Shown piece by piece: positions 5,460 to 12,452 of a stretch of DNA of 12,452 bases. The notes beneath the pieces were generated by a model that searched no databases, was not told where the DNA came from, and was given only the letters and a program-made list of their open reading frames with translations. Made by a program: the position numbers and the translations under genes. Origin of the DNA: an uncultured Collinsella sp. (GTDB lineage Bacteria > Actinomycetota > Coriobacteriia > Coriobacteriales > Coriobacteriaceae); the NCBI GenBank assembly GCA_900551605.1, contig URWS01000014.1, forward strand, positions 1-12,452. The letters run 5' to 3'. Within the stretch, counting starts at the first letter, position 1. Every line of letters begins with the position of its first letter.

Positions 5460-8264
5460 CTATAGCGAAACGGGTCCGTTTTTCTTGATGCGGGTGAGTA
5501 TGTTTTTGAGCTTGTTAAAGTCGAGCGGTTTGGACAGATGGGCGTTCATGCCGGCGTCGTGTGCCGCCTTGGCGTCCTCGGCAAAGGCATTGGCGGTGAG
5601 CGCGATGATGGGGATATCGGCTGCATCGGCCTTCTTGCTCAGGCGAATCGCGCGGGTTGCCTCATAGCCGTCCATGCCCGGCATCATAATGTCCATCAGA
5701 ATCGCATCGAAGCTGCCGGCGGGATGTGACAGGTACAGATCGACGACTTCGTTGCCGTTGGCGGCGCGGGTGACCACGACGCCCTCGGATTCTAGCAGCG
5801 CCTGGGCAATCTCGGCGTTCAATTCGTTGTCTTCGGCGAGCAGCACGTTCATGTTGGCGAGCGAGCAGTCGAGCGTACTCTCAACCGTATTCGCCCGCGC
5901 CTGGGGATTCTTGTCGATATCGAGCGGAATTTCCACGTAGAACGTGGTGCCCACATGGAACTCGCTGGTGACTTCGATGGTGCCGCCCATCAGTTCAATA
6001 AGCGACTTGACGATTGGCATGCCCATGCCGGTTCCTTGGAACTTGCTGCGCGCATCGTTACCTTCTTGGGCAAACGGCTCATAGATATGTTTTAAGAATT
6101 TGGGAGTCATGCCAATGCCGGTATCCGAAACGCTAAAGCAAAAGAGCGCGCGCCCGTTATCGAGTGGCTTGGTCTTTGAGCTAAAGGTGACGGAGCCGCC
6201 GCGCTTGTTGTACTTAATGCTGTTGTCTAACAGGTTGATCATGATCTGTCGGATATGGGTGGGACTGCCGACCGTGTATGGCCCCGTGGCGTACGGCAGA
6301 CTATTGTCCTGCATGGTGATGCCGTTACTGGACGCGCGGAGCTTGCACAGCACCAGCGTATCGTCACAGAGCTCTTTGAGGTTAAAAGGCGCATGCTCCA
6401 GTGTTAGCTTGCGGTCTTCGATTTTGCCCATCTCGAGGATGTCGTTGATCAGCGAGAGCAGGTGATTGGCGGCAACGCGCGCCTTGGCACGGCTCTCGCG
6501 GGCGACCTGGATATCGCCTTCCTTCAATTCCTCGATCTCGATAAGGCCCAGGATACCGTTGAGCGGCGTACGGATGTCGTGGCTCATGCGCGTGAGGAAT
6601 GCCGTCTTAGTGGCGTTGGCAGCATCGGCTTTTTTGCGCTCGGTTCGAGCGCGCGCGAGCGCCCAGATGAGCAGGACGATGCCGACCGACAACATACCGA
6701 TGAGGGTAGCTGCAATGGCGGTGCGGTTGCGATAAAGGAATTGAAGCGTGTTGGATTCCTGGGCCGTGTACGACGTGGAGGAGTAATTGCTTGCGGAGAG
6801 CGATTCTCCGGCATTGATGATGCCCTTGTTGATGATTCCCAGCAGCTCGGGCTTTCCGCGCGAAATCCAGCACGAGAGCTCACAGGTGTCAGGGAGCTCG
6901 ACCGTCTCGTAGCCCTCGAGATCATAACGGTCGCCGATGGTTTTTACGCGTGAGCTGGGAGCGACGATGCAATGTGCCGTTCCCTTCCTGAGGGCGTCGA
7001 ACGCTTCATCGTCGGATTGGTATTCGGTCACGGTCGCTGTGGGGAACAGACTTTCAAGTGCATTTTTGTTGACAAACGATGATTTGGTACAGGCGATGTT
7101 CTGAAGGTCTTTGTTCAGGTCGCTGCCGGTGTGGATGGCGGTGAGGGATATGGTCCCCAACGATACCGACTGCACAACGCCTGATTGCTCGGCAAACCAG
7201 TAATCTCGGTATACCGGCAGCGCAACGTCTATGCTTCCCTTTGACAGGGCCTTTGACATCATCTTGTAACTATCAAAGGCGACGGTTTTGACCGTAATGC
7301 CAAATTTATCGTGCAACGTCGTCGCAAGCGATGCGAGCGAGCCTTCCATTTCGCCGTTTTCGTCTTCGTTGCAGTAGGGGAGTTTGCCCGTAATGTAGCC
7401 GAGCGTGATGGTGTTGCCATTTGCTTTGAGCCAGGAACGTTCGGGGCTGTTGAGCGATGATGAACCGCTGTTTTGGGCCGAGTAGTTAGATTTGACTTCG
7501 TCGATATAGCGTGGGTTGACGCGGGCGATTGCCGACATGGCGGCATTGATGTCGTCCATCAGGTCGGGGCGGCTTTTGGGGACGGCAAAATAGTAGTCGC
7601 TCGAACCAATGTAGAACATGGGGGAGGCGCTGGGCGACGAGGTCGTGTCGTTCATGATGATGGCATCGACCTCGTTGTTTGCGAGCGCGTCAAAGAGGGC
7701 ACCGCCAGTGTCGATTTCTTTATAGGTGCAGGTAATGCCTTCGTTGGCGAGCCACTGCTGGCCAACGAAGGTTTGCATAACGCCGGGGTTGCAGCCGATG
7801 GTAAGGCCTTGGAGCGCTTGGGGGTCACCCTTGGCCAGATCGTCGCGATCGGGCTTGGCGTAGATGAAGTAGCGCTCGGTGCCCTCGGGGTTCGAGGAAA
7901 AGAGCAGCTTTTGGGCGCGTTCCTCAGAGTAGGAGATGTTGGGCATGAGGTCGATCTCGCCCGCCTCGAGCATGTCCATAAGCTCGGTGAAGGTGCCGGA
8001 GACGTATTCGTACCGCCAGCCGGGCGTGTAGTACGACAGGGTCTGGAGGTACTCGTAACCCCATCCCGAGAGACGCTCGCCGGGGGTGCCGTCCTGGAAG
8101 CCCTCGTTGTTGACGAGCCAACCAACGCGGACCGTCTTGGCCTGCTGATCAGAGTCGGCGGCAAAGGCAGGGGCGGGCGCGACGGCGCTCAGTACGGCGA
8201 GCGCGGTAAGCGCAACGGCCAGGGTGCGATATATAACTGAACGAAGGACAGCGGAAGCTCTCAC
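5460..8264 (-). CDS. BvgS/EvgS-like hybrid histidine kinase with two tandem solute-binding domains
   Basis: This 934-residue sensor starts with a secretory signal (hydrophobic core about 15-28, A-P-A-F-A-A near 33-37). Two family 3 solute-binding domains follow, at about 46-263 and 285-498. The first keeps S-Y-S-E-E-R with the carboxylate-binding arginine; the second is more divergent and lacks it. A single clear transmembrane helix lies at about 515-536. The cytoplasmic part has HisKA (M-S-H-D-I-R-T-P, H562), an ATPase domain (N-L-L-D-N-S-I-K-Y-N; D-T-G-I-G-M; G-T-G-M-G) and a receiver (A-E-D-N near 810; phospho-acceptor D858 in L-M-D-I-M-M-P-G; L-S-K-P). There is no HPt module or DNA-binding domain. 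Domain order recalls BvgS/EvgS, but without the PAS and HPt parts of BvgS. GTG at 8264 is chosen over TTG at 8270 because AGGA (8271-8274) is 6 bases from the GTG and touches the TTG. The likely role is sensing small solutes outside the membrane; the ligand and partner regulator are unknown. Confidence 0.93.
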   Translation of the reverse strand: MRASAVLRSVIYRTLAVALTALAVLSAVAPAPAFAADSDQQAKTVRVGWLVNNEGFQDGTPGERLSGWGYEYLQTLSYYTPGWRYEYVSGTFTELMDMLEAGEIDLMPNISYSEERAQKLLFSSNPEGTERYFIYAKPDRDDLAKGDPQALQGLTIGCNPGVMQTFVGQQWLANEGITCTYKEIDTGGALFDALANNEVDAIIMNDTTSSPSASPMFYIGSSDYYFAVPKSRPDLMDDINAAMSAIARVNPRYIDEVKSNYSAQNSGSSSLNSPERSWLKANGNTITLGYITGKLPYCNEDENGEMEGSLASLATTLHDKFGITVKTVAFDSYKMMSKALSKGSIDVALPVYRDYWFAEQSGVVQSVSLGTISLTAIHTGSDLNKDLQNIACTKSSFVNKNALESLFPTATVTEYQSDDEAFDALRKGTAHCIVAPSSRVKTIGDRYDLEGYETVELPDTCELSCWISRGKPELLGIINKGIINAGESLSASNYSSTSYTAQESNTLQFLYRNRTAIAATLIGMLSVGIVLLIWALARARTERKKADAANATKTAFLTRMSHDIRTPLNGILGLIEIEELKEGDIQVARESRAKARVAANHLLSLINDILEMGKIEDRKLTLEHAPFNLKELCDDTLVLCKLRASSNGITMQDNSLPYATGPYTVGSPTHIRQIMINLLDNSIKYNKRGGSVTFSSKTKPLDNGRALFCFSVSDTGIGMTPKFLKHIYEPFAQEGNDARSKFQGTGMGMPIVKSLIELMGGTIEVTSEFHVGTTFYVEIPLDIDKNPQARANTVESTLDCSLANMNVLLAEDNELNAEIAQALLESEGVVVTRAANGNEVVDLYLSHPAGSFDAILMDIMMPGMDGYEATRAIRLSKKADAADIPIIALTANAFAEDAKAAHDAGMNAHLSKPLDFNKLKNILTRIKKNGPVSL

Positions 8265-8270
8265 ATGCAA

Positions 8271-8274
8271 TCCT
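8271..8274 (-). promoter_or_regulatory. Ribosome-binding site that selects the GTG start of the fused kinase
   Basis: On the minus strand AGGA is followed by ttgcat and then GTG at 8264, a spacing of 6 bases. The alternative TTG start at 8270 would have no spacing at all. This supports the GTG as initiator. Confidence 0.6.
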
Positions 8275-8351
8275 AACGAATCGAGACATTACCGCATAAG
8301 GATACCAGCTCAGCCTGCCCAGTCGGCAGCTGCATCGCTAAACGATCCCGC

Positions 8352-8409
8352 CCGGCAGTTGGGGACAGTCCCTTTCTGCCGGCACAAAAGGAACGTCCCT
8401 AACTGTCGG
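8352..8409. repeat. 58-base imperfect inverted repeat with GGGAC/GTCCC arms
   Basis: Arms ccggcagttggggac (8352-8366) and gtccctaactgtcgg (8395-8409) pair over 15 positions, the two mismatches being G-T wobbles on one strand. The 28-base centre contains gtcccttt and aaaaggaac, which pair imperfectly to lengthen the stem, so the element can fold almost end to end. The left arm also contains the small palindrome gggacagtccc (8362-8372). It lies in the intergenic space between the divergent fused kinase and potassium channel genes. It resembles the small dispersed palindromes (REP-like) that are often scattered through bacterial genomes; only one copy is in this window, so repetition elsewhere is inferred. 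Confidence 0.7.
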
Positions 8410-8462
8410 TTGTGGGACAATATCGAGCGAATGTGATTGGGCGTCTGGGAAAAGGGGTCGCG

Positions 8463-8888
8463 ATGAACAGGTTGAGGACGCTTGCCGATGTGCTGCGACA
8501 GGCTGGCTTTGCACGCATCACGGGCCTGTTTCTTATCTTTTACCTGCTGTGCTCGACGGCTGTCTGGCTGTCCGAGCCTACGACCCTCACCTTTGGTGAT
8601 GGCCTGTGGTTTAGCTTTGAGACGGTCTCGACGATCGGCTTTGGCGATATCCCGGCAGAAACGCCGGTTGCCCGCGGCATTACCGTCATCCTAAGCGTCA
8701 TCAGTATCTTCTATATCGCCATGCTTACGGGCGTGGCGGTGAACTACTGCAATACGCTCATCAAGCTGCGCCAAAAGGACACCATGGCGCGCTTTATGGA
8801 CGATCTTGAGCATTTGGAGGAGCTCGATCGTGACGAGCTCGCCGACCTGTCGCGCCGCGTGCGCGAATATCGCCGCCGCCAACGCTAG
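8463..8888 (+). CDS. Small two-transmembrane potassium channel (ion channel 2 family)
   Basis: This 141-residue membrane protein has the minimal potassium-channel plan: a first helix at about 19-36, a pore segment with the selectivity filter T-I-G-F-G-D (57-62), and a second helix at about 73-96. The filter fits the T-x-G-[YF]-G pattern, with phenylalanine in place of the usual tyrosine. The C-terminus (about 100-141) is a charged helix rich in E, D and R and could form a coiled coil. There is no RCK/TrkA-N ligand-binding domain, which many bacterial channels have. The ATG at 8463 follows AAAAGGGG; an in-frame ATG at 8412 would add 17 residues with no hydrophobic content. The LOG-family gene begins 36 bases downstream, suggesting cotranscription. 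Gating cue unknown. Confidence 0.87.
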   Translation: MNRLRTLADVLRQAGFARITGLFLIFYLLCSTAVWLSEPTTLTFGDGLWFSFETVSTIGFGDIPAETPVARGITVILSVISIFYIAMLTGVAVNYCNTLIKLRQKDTMARFMDDLEHLEELDRDELADLSRRVREYRRRQR

Positions 8889-8924
8889 AACGGGCGCCGC
8901 GCGTCACGATTGGGGGGACTGAAT

Positions 8925-9458
8925 ATGAATATCACCGTGTATCTGGGTGCCAGCGTTGGTAACGACCCAGCGTTTCTGCCCGCGCTGCAGGAGCTGGGCA
9001 ACTGGATTGGCTCCAACGGACACGCGCTGGTATACGGCGGGTCCAAGTCGGGCCTGATGGGTGCGCTCGCCGATAGCGTGCTCGAGGTAGGTGGACATGT
9101 GACGGGTGTTGAGCCGAGCTTTTTTATCGAGGCCGAGTTTCAGCATGACGGTATCGACGACCTTATCGTGACGAGCGATATGGCCGAGCGCAAGGCCAAG
9201 ATGATTGAGCTCGGCGATGCGTTCATCGCCTTTCCCGGTGGGACGGGCACGCTCGAGGAGATTGCCGAGGTCATGTCCGCGGTGTCGTTGGGGCATCTCG
9301 ATGCGCCGTGCATTTTGTACAACCTGAACGGTTACTACAACGACCTCAAGGCGCTGCTCGGGCACATGATTGATAAGGGGCTTTCGAGCCTGAAGCGCCA
9401 GCACGGCATCTACTTTGCCGACGATTTGCGCGAGATTGCCTCGATTATCAACGGATAA
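8925..9458 (+). CDS. LOG-family protein (TIGR00730 type, cytokinin riboside 5'-monophosphate phosphoribohydrolase-like)
   Basis: This 177-residue Rossmann-like cytoplasmic protein carries the LOG family signature: V-Y-G-G-S-K-S-G-L-M-G (37-47), M-A-E-R-K-A-K-M (86-93; R89 and K90 correspond to the catalytic-site arginine region) and P-G-G-T-G-T-L-E-E (104-112), the nucleotide-binding and catalytic motif. Characterised members hydrolyse the N-glycosidic bond of N6-modified or plain AMP to release the base and ribose 5-phosphate. In bacteria the physiological substrate is mostly unknown. ATG 8925 is preceded by GGGGGGA (8912-8918) and is preferred over an in-frame TTG at 8910, which lies at that ribosome-binding site. 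It follows the potassium channel gene by 36 bases. Confidence 0.9.
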   Translation: MNITVYLGASVGNDPAFLPALQELGNWIGSNGHALVYGGSKSGLMGALADSVLEVGGHVTGVEPSFFIEAEFQHDGIDDLIVTSDMAERKAKMIELGDAFIAFPGGTGTLEEIAEVMSAVSLGHLDAPCILYNLNGYYNDLKALLGHMIDKGLSSLKRQHGIYFADDLREIASIING

Positions 9459-9492
9459 GCCTTGAGCCTGCCCCACTATGGCTCCCAATGGT

Positions 9493-9513
9493 GCCGTTTG
9501 CGGCGCAGACGGC
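9493..9513 (+). terminator. Small hairpin after the LOG gene (weak terminator candidate)
   Basis: gccgtttgc (9493-9501) and gcagacggc (9505-9513) form a 9-bp stem with one G-T pair and a 3-base loop. It lies 34 bases after the LOG stop and just before a candidate promoter. The following bases (tggcttgtct) are only moderately T-rich, so terminator function is uncertain. Confidence 0.4.
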
Positions 9514-9517
9514 TGGC

Positions 9518-9544
9518 TTGTCTGGGCCACACTCGCTCTACAAT
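9518..9544 (+). promoter_or_regulatory. Candidate promoter for the ClC-type channel gene
   Basis: TACAAT (9539-9544) is a good -10 hexamer, and TTGTCT (9518-9523) a fair -35, but the spacing is 15 bases, shorter than the usual 17. The -10 lies 39 bases before the ATG, after the small hairpin that follows the previous gene. Confidence 0.45.
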
Positions 9545-9583
9545 AAAACGTATCTATGTCGACTTTGACCGCGGGAGGACCCG

Positions 9584-10888
9584 ATGGATAACCTTGCCAA
9601 ACCCACAAACCGCGCGCTGTTTTTAGTTAGCGTTGCCGTGACCGGTGCGTTCGCAGGTGCCGCAGTCTGGCTGTTCTTCTTTGCGATGGAGCACGGTATC
9701 GACTATCTATGGACCGAGATTCCACACGCGCTGGGCGTCGCTTCGCCCGAGCTTGCCAGCGGACCGTTTGGCTTTCTGCCATACCCGTTTTTCGTCTGCC
9801 TGCTGGGCGGCCTGCTGATCGGTCTGTACGAAAAGACGACGGGCACCAAGACCGATGACCTCAACCAGGTGATGGCCAAGGTAAAGCGCGATGGGCGCTA
9901 CCCGTACGACAACCTGGGCAAGCTTTCGCTCGCGGCATTGCTGCCGCTGCTGTTTGGTGGCAGCATTGGACCGGAGGCCGGCCTGACCGGCGTTATCGCG
10001 GGTCTGTGCAGCTGGGTCGGCGATCGCATGCGTCGCTTTGGAGCTGAGTTTAGGGAGCTCACGCTGCTGGGCACCCAGGCTGCCCTGACGGCGCTCTTTA
10101 CCGCGCCCGTCTTTGGCTTTGTGGCACCGTTTGCCGGAAGTACTGACGGCCAGGGCGAAGACGCCGACGATGAATCCGCGTCCGGCGAGATCACCATCAA
10201 GCTGCCCAAGGCGCAAAAGACGGTGGTCTACGGCATTGCGATTGCCGGCGGTCTGGGCACCTACCTGCTGCTCGGCCAGCTTGTGGGCGGCGGCATGGGC
10301 ATGCCGAGGTTCGAGGCCGCCGTGGTGGGCAACCTGGAACTTGTCTGGCTCATTCCGCTGGCGTTGGTCGGCACCGTATGCGGTTGGCTGTACTTTGTCT
10401 CTGAGCACGCGAGCGAGGCACTGTCTCATGCAATAGGGGAGCGTCCTGTCGTCAAGGCCATGCTAGCCGGTCTGGCGCTCGCCATCTGTGGCACGGTTCT
10501 GCCCTACACCATGTTTGCCGGCGAGACCCAGGCCGACGTGCTCATGGAAACCTACCTGACCATTCCCGCTGGCGTGCTTATCGCGACCGGTCTTGTTAAG
10601 GCCATGCTGACGCCCGCCCTCATCAACCTTGGTTGGCGTGGCGGCCACTTCTTCCCGGTTATCTTCTCGGGTGTGAGCCTGGGCTACGGCCTTGCCATCC
10701 TCACCGGCGCCGATCCGGTCTTTTGCGTCGCCGTCTGCACGGCATCGACGATGGGCGCCGTCATGCGCCAACCCATTATGGTCGTGGGCCTGTTGCTCAT
10801 GTGCTTCCCGCTCAAAGGCATCGTCTGCATGATCATCGCGGCCGTTATCGCTGCCGGTATTCCATTGCCCAAGCCGCTGCGCAAGTAG
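9584..10888 (+). CDS. Divergent ClC-family chloride channel/transporter-like membrane protein
   Basis: This 434-residue protein has about ten hydrophobic segments and two short motifs recalling ClC proteins, which move chloride or fluoride across the membrane. G-G-S-I-G-P-E-A-G (125-133) aligns with the GREGP filter motif, and G-W-R-G-G-H-F-F-P (350-358) with the GxFxP motif. The first filter motif GSGIP is not visible, and the gating glutamate of GREGP is aligned with I128. This suggests a passive channel or an altered mechanism, if the alignment is right. A hydrophilic acidic loop (about 185-203, D-G-Q-G-E-D-A-D-D-E) splits the two halves. The length fits a ClC membrane core without CBS domains. 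GGGAGGA (9573-9579) lies 4 bases before the ATG. It probably has its own promoter. The transported ion cannot be told from sequence. Confidence 0.8.
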   Translation: MDNLAKPTNRALFLVSVAVTGAFAGAAVWLFFFAMEHGIDYLWTEIPHALGVASPELASGPFGFLPYPFFVCLLGGLLIGLYEKTTGTKTDDLNQVMAKVKRDGRYPYDNLGKLSLAALLPLLFGGSIGPEAGLTGVIAGLCSWVGDRMRRFGAEFRELTLLGTQAALTALFTAPVFGFVAPFAGSTDGQGEDADDESASGEITIKLPKAQKTVVYGIAIAGGLGTYLLLGQLVGGGMGMPRFEAAVVGNLELVWLIPLALVGTVCGWLYFVSEHASEALSHAIGERPVVKAMLAGLALAICGTVLPYTMFAGETQADVLMETYLTIPAGVLIATGLVKAMLTPALINLGWRGGHFFPVIFSGVSLGYGLAILTGADPVFCVAVCTASTMGAVMRQPIMVVGLLLMCFPLKGIVCMIIAAVIAAGIPLPKPLRK

Positions 10889-10978
10889 TACGGTGGCGCA
10901 CGCCAGGGACATGCCGTTTGCCATGGATTTGCGGGGAGGGGCGGCGATCGCGCCCTTCGTGGATTGAGACTCGCGTGG
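10889..10978. other. Short gap between convergent ClC-like and ABC permease genes
   Basis: This 90-base gap has a short hairpin at about 10936-10953 (gggcg and cgccc around a 7-base loop) that may help end transcription of either gene, but it is short and has no T-run. Nothing else was recognised. Confidence 0.3.
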
Positions 10979-11677
10979 CTACAGATCGCGTGCTCGATAA
11001 ACCTTGATGCTGACAGCGCAGCTGATTACACATAGCGCGAGGGCAAGCGCGGCGATGCCTGCACACAGGCAGCCAAGAACGGCAGGATCGGGATTCGCTC
11101 CGGCAATCGACATGAGCCAGTTGCTGATGGGGCTGGAAGAGCTCAGCATTGCCATGGTACCGCAGCCCATCAGGGCAAACAGGCCGACGGAAAAGCGCAG
11201 CGCCTCCATGTGTCCAAATCGAAAGAACAGCGGCTGTGCCAAAAACACCATCATGAGGGAGATGAGCATCGATGCGGCGGAGGCTATTGTGATCTCAAAG
11301 ACGGTCTGTCCCGTCGAGGGAATACCAGTGTGATCGAAGAACGGAAGGACGATGATGTTCAAAAGCACGGCGGCGCATGCCATGACGGCCGAGAAAGCAA
11401 TAATGCACAGGTAGCGTGCGCAGATGATGTCTTTGCGCGAGAACGGCAGCGTTGCCCGATAGCGCTCCCAGCCGTTTTGGTTATCGTAGCCAGCCAGTGA
11501 GTTCATGATTATGATGGGCGACATGGCGCTGACCGCGCAGGCGCCGGCGCTCATACCGGAATCGCCGTCCGATGCGTTGGCAAGGGTTAGCACGACGAAG
11601 ATGAACAGGCCGACGCCCGCAATGCTCGGGATGAGCGTGCGAGCGATGGCGAGCTCGGACATAAAGGCGCGTTTCAT
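10979..11677 (-). CDS. ABC-2 type exporter permease
   Basis: This 232-residue integral membrane protein has six predicted helices, at about 14-33, 43-62, 88-113, 126-152, 158-178 and 197-223. Between helices 2 and 3 it carries D-N-Q-N-G-W-E-R-Y-R-A-T-L-P-F-S-R-K-D-I (65-84), the typical cytoplasmic coupling stretch of small ABC-2 permeases ('.nGWe.y..tLP.sRk.iv..+Y'). It should form the membrane channel for the ATPase encoded just upstream: the ATPase stop TGA overlaps this ATG by 4 bases (11674-11677), and AAAGGGG lies 7 bases before the start, inside the ATPase gene. Substrate is unknown; related pairs export peptides, antibiotics or lipids, but the sequence does not decide. Confidence 0.88.
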   Translation of the reverse strand: MKRAFMSELAIARTLIPSIAGVGLFIFVVLTLANASDGDSGMSAGACAVSAMSPIIIMNSLAGYDNQNGWERYRATLPFSRKDIICARYLCIIAFSAVMACAAVLLNIIVLPFFDHTGIPSTGQTVFEITIASAASMLISLMMVFLAQPLFFRFGHMEALRFSVGLFALMGCGTMAMLSSSSPISNWLMSIAGANPDPAVLGCLCAGIAALALALCVISCAVSIKVYRARDL

Positions 11678-12452
11678 TTCGAAGCCCCTTTCAGCGTGAG
11701 GCGAAGATAGTCGTCAATGGTTGCCCGATCGCAGGGAATCTCGGGAAAGGCCTCGAGCGTTTCGCGACGGTTGGGCACGAGCACGTCCACGCTGTAGGCG
11801 TGGCGGGCGGCATGGGCACCTTCGACGCAAGCCATAAGCTCGGCGGCCTGCGCTTGGGTGCAGTGGGCGATGCCGGCTCGGTCGGTAATGTCCTCGCGCG
11901 GCAGGTCAAACACAATCGAGCCGTTATCAATGCAGATGACGCGGTCGGCGGCGCGATCGAGGTCGGACGTAATGTGGCTCGAGAGCAGCACGTTGTGCTG
12001 ACCGTCGGCGACAAAAGCAAGCAGCTCATCGAGCAGTTCCTCGCGCGCCATGGGATCGAGGCCCGCGGTGGCTTCGTCCAAAAGGAGTAGCTTGGCATTA
12101 TGGCTGAGTGCACAGGCAAGCTGCAGTTTCATGCCCATGCCGCGGGAGAGGTCCTTGACCTTTGTCTTGGGATCGAGGCCAAATCGGTCGATGAATCCGG
12201 CGAACGTTTTGCGGTCCCACGTGGGGTACGCCGGGCCTACGAGTGCCTCGATCTGGCCCACCTTGAGCGTGGAAGGGAAGGGACACGTGTCCAGCACGAG
12301 GCCGACACGGGCACGTAGACAACGCTGTGTCTCATCGGGCGCGTCGGCGCCACAGCGCTGCCCAAACAGGTGCACTTCGCCGGCATCGAGCTTTATAAGC
12401 CCGAGAGCAGCTCGAATCGTCGTTGTTTTGCCAGCACCGTTGGCACCAACAA
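11674..12452 (-). CDS. ABC transporter ATP-binding protein, N-terminus cut by window end
   Basis: This is the ATPase of the exporter pair with the permease that follows it. The reading frame is open to the right edge, and the last visible bases encode the Walker A loop G-A-N-G-A-G-K-T-T (12421-12447), so only the first few tens of residues are missing. An in-frame GTG at 12375 is internal, not the start. Other motifs are the signature L-S-R-G-M (12136-12150, a variant of LSGGQ), Walker B L-L-L-L-D-E (12073-12090) followed by A-T-A-G-L-D-P, and the switch histidine in L-S-S-H-I-T-S-D-L-D (codon at 11974-11976). A C-terminal extension of about 80 residues follows. The pattern matches ATPases of the YtrB/EcsA/BcrA-like exporters; a GntR-type regulator often precedes them, but lies outside the window if present. 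Confidence 0.93.
   Translation of the reverse strand, partial: VGANGAGKTTTIRAALGLIKLDAGEVHLFGQRCGADAPDETQRCLRARVGLVLDTCPFPSTLKVGQIEALVGPAYPTWDRKTFAGFIDRFGLDPKTKVKDLSRGMGMKLQLACALSHNAKLLLLDEATAGLDPMAREELLDELLAFVADGQHNVLLSSHITSDLDRAADRVICIDNGSIVFDLPREDITDRAGIAHCTQAQAAELMACVEGAHAARHAYSVDVLVPNRRETLEAFPEIPCDRATIDDYLRLTLKGASK

Noticed and set aside
7473..8240. A 255-codon open frame on the plus strand opposite the fused kinase
   Set aside because: The minus-strand frame encodes a signal peptide and SBP domains; the plus-strand translation is repetitive in V, G, D and R without known motifs.
8299..8306. Minus-strand TGGTATCCT as an extended -10 for the fused kinase gene
   Set aside because: No -35 at a suitable distance and a weak hexamer; too little evidence to list as a feature.
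8352..8409. CRISPR repeat or phage attachment site
   Set aside because: There is one copy only, no spacers, no cas genes, no integrase and no tRNA nearby.
8904..10429. Long minus-strand open frames opposite the LOG and ClC-like genes
   Set aside because: Both plus-strand genes have family motifs and ribosome-binding sites; the antisense frames have neither.

Overview
The window looks like a chromosomal segment of a high-GC, Gram-positive-type anaerobe, most likely a coriobacterium such as Collinsella. This is inferred from the codon usage, the abundance of BvgS-like hybrid kinases with GC-rich coding, the lipoprotein signal and a short GGGAC/GTCCC inverted repeat. No rRNA or other phylogenetic marker is present, so the assignment is tentative. 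Gene density is high, all genes look intact except the two cut by the window edges, and no transposase, integrase, CRISPR array, tRNA or rRNA was seen.

Layout from left to right: (1) the C-terminal end of a TrmO/TsaA-like tRNA methyltransferase (+); (2) a MalY/PatB-type PLP-dependent C-S lyase (+), closed by a strong hairpin; (3) a two-gene unit (+) made of a family 3 solute-binding lipoprotein and a membrane hybrid histidine kinase, joined by an ATGA overlap; (4) a second strong hairpin lying between convergent units; (5) a minus-strand unit with a large hybrid kinase carrying two built-in solute-binding domains, followed 42 bases later by a Nim-like flavin-binding protein; (6) a divergent intergenic region of about 200 bases carrying a 58-base inverted repeat; (7) a small two-helix potassium channel and a LOG-family nucleotide hydrolase (+); (8) a divergent ClC-type anion channel (+); (9) on the minus strand, an ABC exporter pair (ATPase and permease), with the ATPase running off the right edge.

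The most notable part is the centre, 1809-8264. Two paralogous hybrid kinases face each other. One uses a separate solute-binding lipoprotein plus a CACHE-like sensor domain. The other has two solute-binding domains fused directly to the kinase. Both end in a receiver domain, and neither has an HPt domain or a DNA-binding response regulator nearby. They look like two versions, split and fused, of the same nutrient-sensing design, and the neighbouring C-S lyase and flavoprotein genes are possible but unproven targets. The rest of the window is ordinary housekeeping and membrane transport content.
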